A stretch of 64,000 bases of DNA, from NCBI RefSeq assembly GCF_001399755.1, contig NZ_LJCP01000011.1, positions 1 through 64,000 on the forward strand, given 5' to 3'. The stretch is from Thiohalorhabdus denitrificans. GTDB taxonomy: Bacteria > Pseudomonadota > Gammaproteobacteria > Thiohalorhabdales > Thiohalorhabdaceae. The notes beneath the pieces were generated by a model, which searched no databases, was not told the DNA's origin, and saw nothing but the letters and a program-made list of their open reading frames with translations. The position numbers and the translations under genes are program-made. The stretch's first letter is position 1. Every line of letters begins with the position of its first letter. Of the stretch, positions 62,501 through 64,000 are shown in pieces.

Positions 62501-62668
62501 GGCGTCGGCGCCGGGGTAGGCGGTGCTGACCGTGACCACCGCGTTGGTGGTCTCGGGGTACTCGCGCACGTTCAGCAGCTGGAAGGAGCGCACGCCGAGC
62601 AGGACGATCAGCAGGCTGACCACCGTGGCCAGCACCGGGCGCCGGATGAAGATGTCGGTGACGTTCAT
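59597..62668 (-). CDS. HAE1-family RND multidrug efflux permease
   Basis: Inner-membrane drug/proton antiporter (1023 aa) of AcrB/MexF type. It begins MNVTDIFIRRPVLATVVSLLI; TM4 carries the proton-relay pair in AIGLVVDDAIVVVENVHRHI (two Asp), a hydrophobic-drug pump feature unlike CusA. It lacks the Met-rich metal features. It shares an operon with its adaptor (9-nt gap); no OM channel gene is in the window. Substrate cannot be told from sequence. Confidence 0.94.
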   Translation of the reverse strand: MNVTDIFIRRPVLATVVSLLIVLLGVRSFQLLNVREYPETTNAVVTVSTAYPGADAELIKGFITAPLEEAIATADGIDYLESTSVQGTSQIQAHIELNYDPYKALTQISSKVDQVRSELPEASEEPTLNVEVGETTATMYINFHSEELETNQVTDYLNRVVQPELNTVLGVQEAELLGGRPFALRAWLKPDRMAAVGVSPADVRRVLEANNHLAGVGRTKGSMVSVRLKSETSIHSVEAFEDLVVKRTDAGTIRLSDVADVELGAETYENQVVFKGTPGTFIGIQVTPTANPLDVVPRVRETLAELEPQYPATLEHTVVYDATDFIEESITQVQKTLLEAFLIVVVVIFLFLGSLRAVAIPVVAVPLSLVGAGFLMLAFGYSVNILTLLAMVLAIGLVVDDAIIVVENVHRHIENGERPYDAAIYGARELAGPIVAMTLTLVAVFAPIGFMGGVTGTLFSEFAYSLAGAVVISGIVALTLSPMMASRMLKSDEESGSRLAAFLDQAFDKLRWAYERLLHRTLNYTPVWVVFAVAVLGSVFFLYTGAQNELAPDEDQGSLFVMSTGAPDATLDQTRMWTDMYNPIFESFEETAVYFNANGISPGGPPAPNSAFSIMRLKPWSERERTVMDLKQELQGKLGSVPGLDPAVFLPPALPGSGGGLPVQFVIGTTDDPAVLNEVSQELKKAAEESGLFAFVDTDLKYDLPQARIQVDRDKVADLGLTMQEVGNEVASMLGGAYVNRFSIQGRSYKVIPQVQRVDRLNPEQLESYHIEAPDGSMIPLSTVVSLEREVQPEQLNRFNQLNSATVSAAPMPGVTMGQALEFLESKADEIFPRGYSIDYAGQSRNYVEEGAQLVTTFFLALALIFLMLAALYESWRDPLVMLVSVPMSVAGALIFLFLGLATVNIYTQIGLVTLIGLISKHGILIVQFANQLQEEGYSKRRAIEDAAGIRLRPVLMTAAAMVFAALPLVLSSGAGAESRYALGLVITTGLSIGTLFTLFVVPTMYMVLGKEHGRGEAEEPAS

Positions 62669-62677
62669 GCCCCGGCC

Positions 62678-63799
62678 CTACTTGTTCGCCGGTTGGGGAT
62701 CGGGATCGTTGGCGGGCTGGACGCTGTTGTCCACCCGGATGCGGGCCCCCTCTTCCAGCTTGAGCTGGCCGCTGGTGACCACCGTCTCGCCGGGCTCCAC
62801 GCCGTCCTCGATGGCCACCTGGTCGCCACGGCGCTCGCCGGTGCGCACGAAGCGCTTTGTGACGGTTGGGGCGTCCTCCTCGCCCTCGGCCTCCTCCACG
62901 ATGAACACCGATTCGCCGTAGGGGTCGGTGGAGACGGCGGTCTGCGGCAGGGTGATCACGTCCCGCTGCTCGGGAAGCTGCACCGCCGCCTGGGCGAACA
63001 TGCCCGGGCGCAGGGCCCTGTCCTCGTTGGGCAAGGTGGCGCGCACGGGGAAGTTGCGGGTCTCCTGGGCCACCTCGGGCTCGATGGCCGTGACCTCGCC
63101 CTCGAAGGTCCGGTCCGGGAAGGTGTCCACGGTGAGGCGCACCGGCATACCCACGCGCACCCGGCCCAGGCTCTGCTGCGGCAGGTCGAAATCCGCATGC
63201 AGGGGCTCCAGCGCCTGAATGGTCACCAGGTCCTGCCCCGGGGAAACGAACTGGCCGCGGTCCACGTGCCGGATGCCCAGCACCCCGGCGAAGGGGGCCC
63301 GGATGTGCTTCTTGGCGATGAGGGCGCGCTGCCCCTCGATCTGGGCTTCCAGGCTCTGCAGCTCGGCCGCCGCCTCGTCCACCGCCTCCTGGGAGGTCTG
63401 GTTCTGCTGGACCAGCTTGCGCTGGCGACGCAGCCGGGCCTCGGCGAGATCCCGGCGGGCCCGCAGCCGCTCCAGCTCAGCCTCCTCGGTGGCGGTGCTC
63501 TGGGCCACCAGAAGATCGCCCTCATCCACCTCCTGGCCGGAATCGAAGGCGATCTCCGCCACCCGCCCATCCAGCTCCGGGCTCACGGCCACCCCGTTAT
63601 CCGCCCGCAGGCTCGCCACCGCCTTCAGCTCCGGCTGCCAGGTCTCCGCTTTCGCCTCCTCGGTGGTCACCGTCACCGGAGGCGGCTTTTGGGAGGCCAT
63701 GTACTCCTGCATGAGCATGCCCTGGTAGAACTTCCAGCCGAAGATGCCCCCGAAGACGACGGCGAGGGCAAGCACCATAAGGATCATGCGCTTGATCAT
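62678..63799 (-). CDS. RND efflux periplasmic adaptor
   Basis: Membrane-fusion protein (373 aa): one N-terminal TM anchor (MILMVLALAVVFGGIFGW), lipoyl halves (AVSPELDGRVAEIAFDSGQEVDEGDLL and HIRAPFAGVLGIRHVDRGQFVSPG), a coiled-coil hairpin (~95-150) and a beta-barrel to ~300. First gene of the pump operon; a palindrome upstream suggests TetR-type repression. Confidence 0.93.
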   Translation of the reverse strand: MIKRMILMVLALAVVFGGIFGWKFYQGMLMQEYMASQKPPPVTVTTEEAKAETWQPELKAVASLRADNGVAVSPELDGRVAEIAFDSGQEVDEGDLLVAQSTATEEAELERLRARRDLAEARLRRQRKLVQQNQTSQEAVDEAAAELQSLEAQIEGQRALIAKKHIRAPFAGVLGIRHVDRGQFVSPGQDLVTIQALEPLHADFDLPQQSLGRVRVGMPVRLTVDTFPDRTFEGEVTAIEPEVAQETRNFPVRATLPNEDRALRPGMFAQAAVQLPEQRDVITLPQTAVSTDPYGESVFIVEEAEGEEDAPTVTKRFVRTGERRGDQVAIEDGVEPGETVVTSGQLKLEEGARIRVDNSVQPANDPDPQPANK

Positions 63800-63858
63800 G
63801 GCTCGGGGTTCCCTTGCAAGAGCTTGCGGATGACGGGGGCCGGGCTTCGGAACGGGGC

Positions 63859-63872
63859 TGACCGGTCGGTCA
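63859..63872. promoter_or_regulatory. TetR-type operator between the pump and the divergent gene
   Basis: TGACCG-GT-CGGTCA is a perfect inverted repeat in the 186-nt gap, about 60 nt from the adaptor start. Such TGACC(G)N2CGGTCA palindromes are typical of TetR-family efflux regulators; the regulator could be the gene at 63986. Confidence 0.65.
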
Positions 63873-63985
63873 GCGCGGAGGCCTGAGCATGGACCAGCAG
63901 TGGGGCGGCGTCAAGACGGACCCGGGACATGCGCGGACGGGACGTTATAATCCGGCGAGCCCCGACCAACCCGGAAAGGGAGCCC

Positions 63986-64000
63986 ATGACCCCGGAACCC
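63986..64000 (+). CDS. Start of a gene cut by the window end
   Basis: ATG at 63986 with AAAGGGAG upstream; only MTPEP is visible. A TATAAT at 63946-63951 could be its -10, without a good -35. Divergence from the RND operon with a shared operator makes a TetR regulator a fair guess. Confidence 0.5.

Noticed and set aside
1-64000. tRNA or rRNA genes
   Set aside because: Intergenic regions were read for cloverleaf ends, GTTCRANNC arms and rRNA-like blocks; none was recognised, though a dedicated tRNA search was not possible.

Overview
The window is a very GC-rich bacterial chromosome segment. Its gene content (NsrR, two FNR-type regulators, HspQ, DUF3579, ArgS followed by a SPOR protein, a FixL/FixJ-like pair, norSY-senC-orf1) points to a facultative, nitrogen-oxide-handling gammaproteobacterium. 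The acidic proteins would suit a halophilic sulfur- or ammonia-oxidiser-like lineage, but that is a guess from gene content. No rRNA, tRNA or CRISPR array was seen.

Left part (1-8 kb): the 5' end of an IS3-like element, then a Cu/Ag-type HME-RND efflux operon on the minus strand (small Cys/His/Met protein, cusC-like, cusB-like, cusA-like). At 8.2-12.5 kb a divergent nsrR faces norS-norY-senC-orf1, a CuA-containing heme-copper NO reductase cluster, with a near-consensus NsrR operator between them. From 12.5 to 25 kb there are mostly housekeeping genes: an OM barrel, an FMN glutamate-synthase-like protein, a RAYT transposase, hisC, a cupin, DUF3579, an aldo-keto reductase, a nitroreductase-cbbY-CaCA antiporter operon, and argS with a SPOR protein.

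Middle (25-48 kb): a DsbC-like protein, fnr, hspQ, a CPA-type antiporter, a PilZ protein, AMP nucleosidase, a lipoprotein, wrbA, an orphan histidine kinase, a MocR regulator, a TrkA-type K+ channel, a pagL / TlpA-fusion / dsbG envelope operon, an SDR, membrane proteins and the long helicase lhr. Right part (48-64 kb): a 53-residue membrane protein too short for ordinary ORF calling, dgt, cytochrome c, def, a HypE-like protein, a FixJ/FixL-like pair, an uncharacterised cluster (two unknowns, degenerate PilZ, second FNR, CBS protein), a small gene behind a perfect FNR box, and an HAE1-type RND pump with a TetR-like operator upstream.

The most striking theme is a REP/RAYT system. About 36 short palindromes beginning GTAGGAGC (or GTGGGAGC) and ending GCGAC occur, nearly all between 3.8 and 19 kb, with outliers at 34.6, 45.5 and 48.2 kb. 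One intact RAYT (HUH/Y1 transposase) lies between two inverted copies. Some REPs lie inside open reading frames: three in lhr, and five that make up the last ~118 codons of cusB, which still overlaps cusA by ATGA. A second, different hairpin follows several REPs at a fixed ~30-nt spacing.
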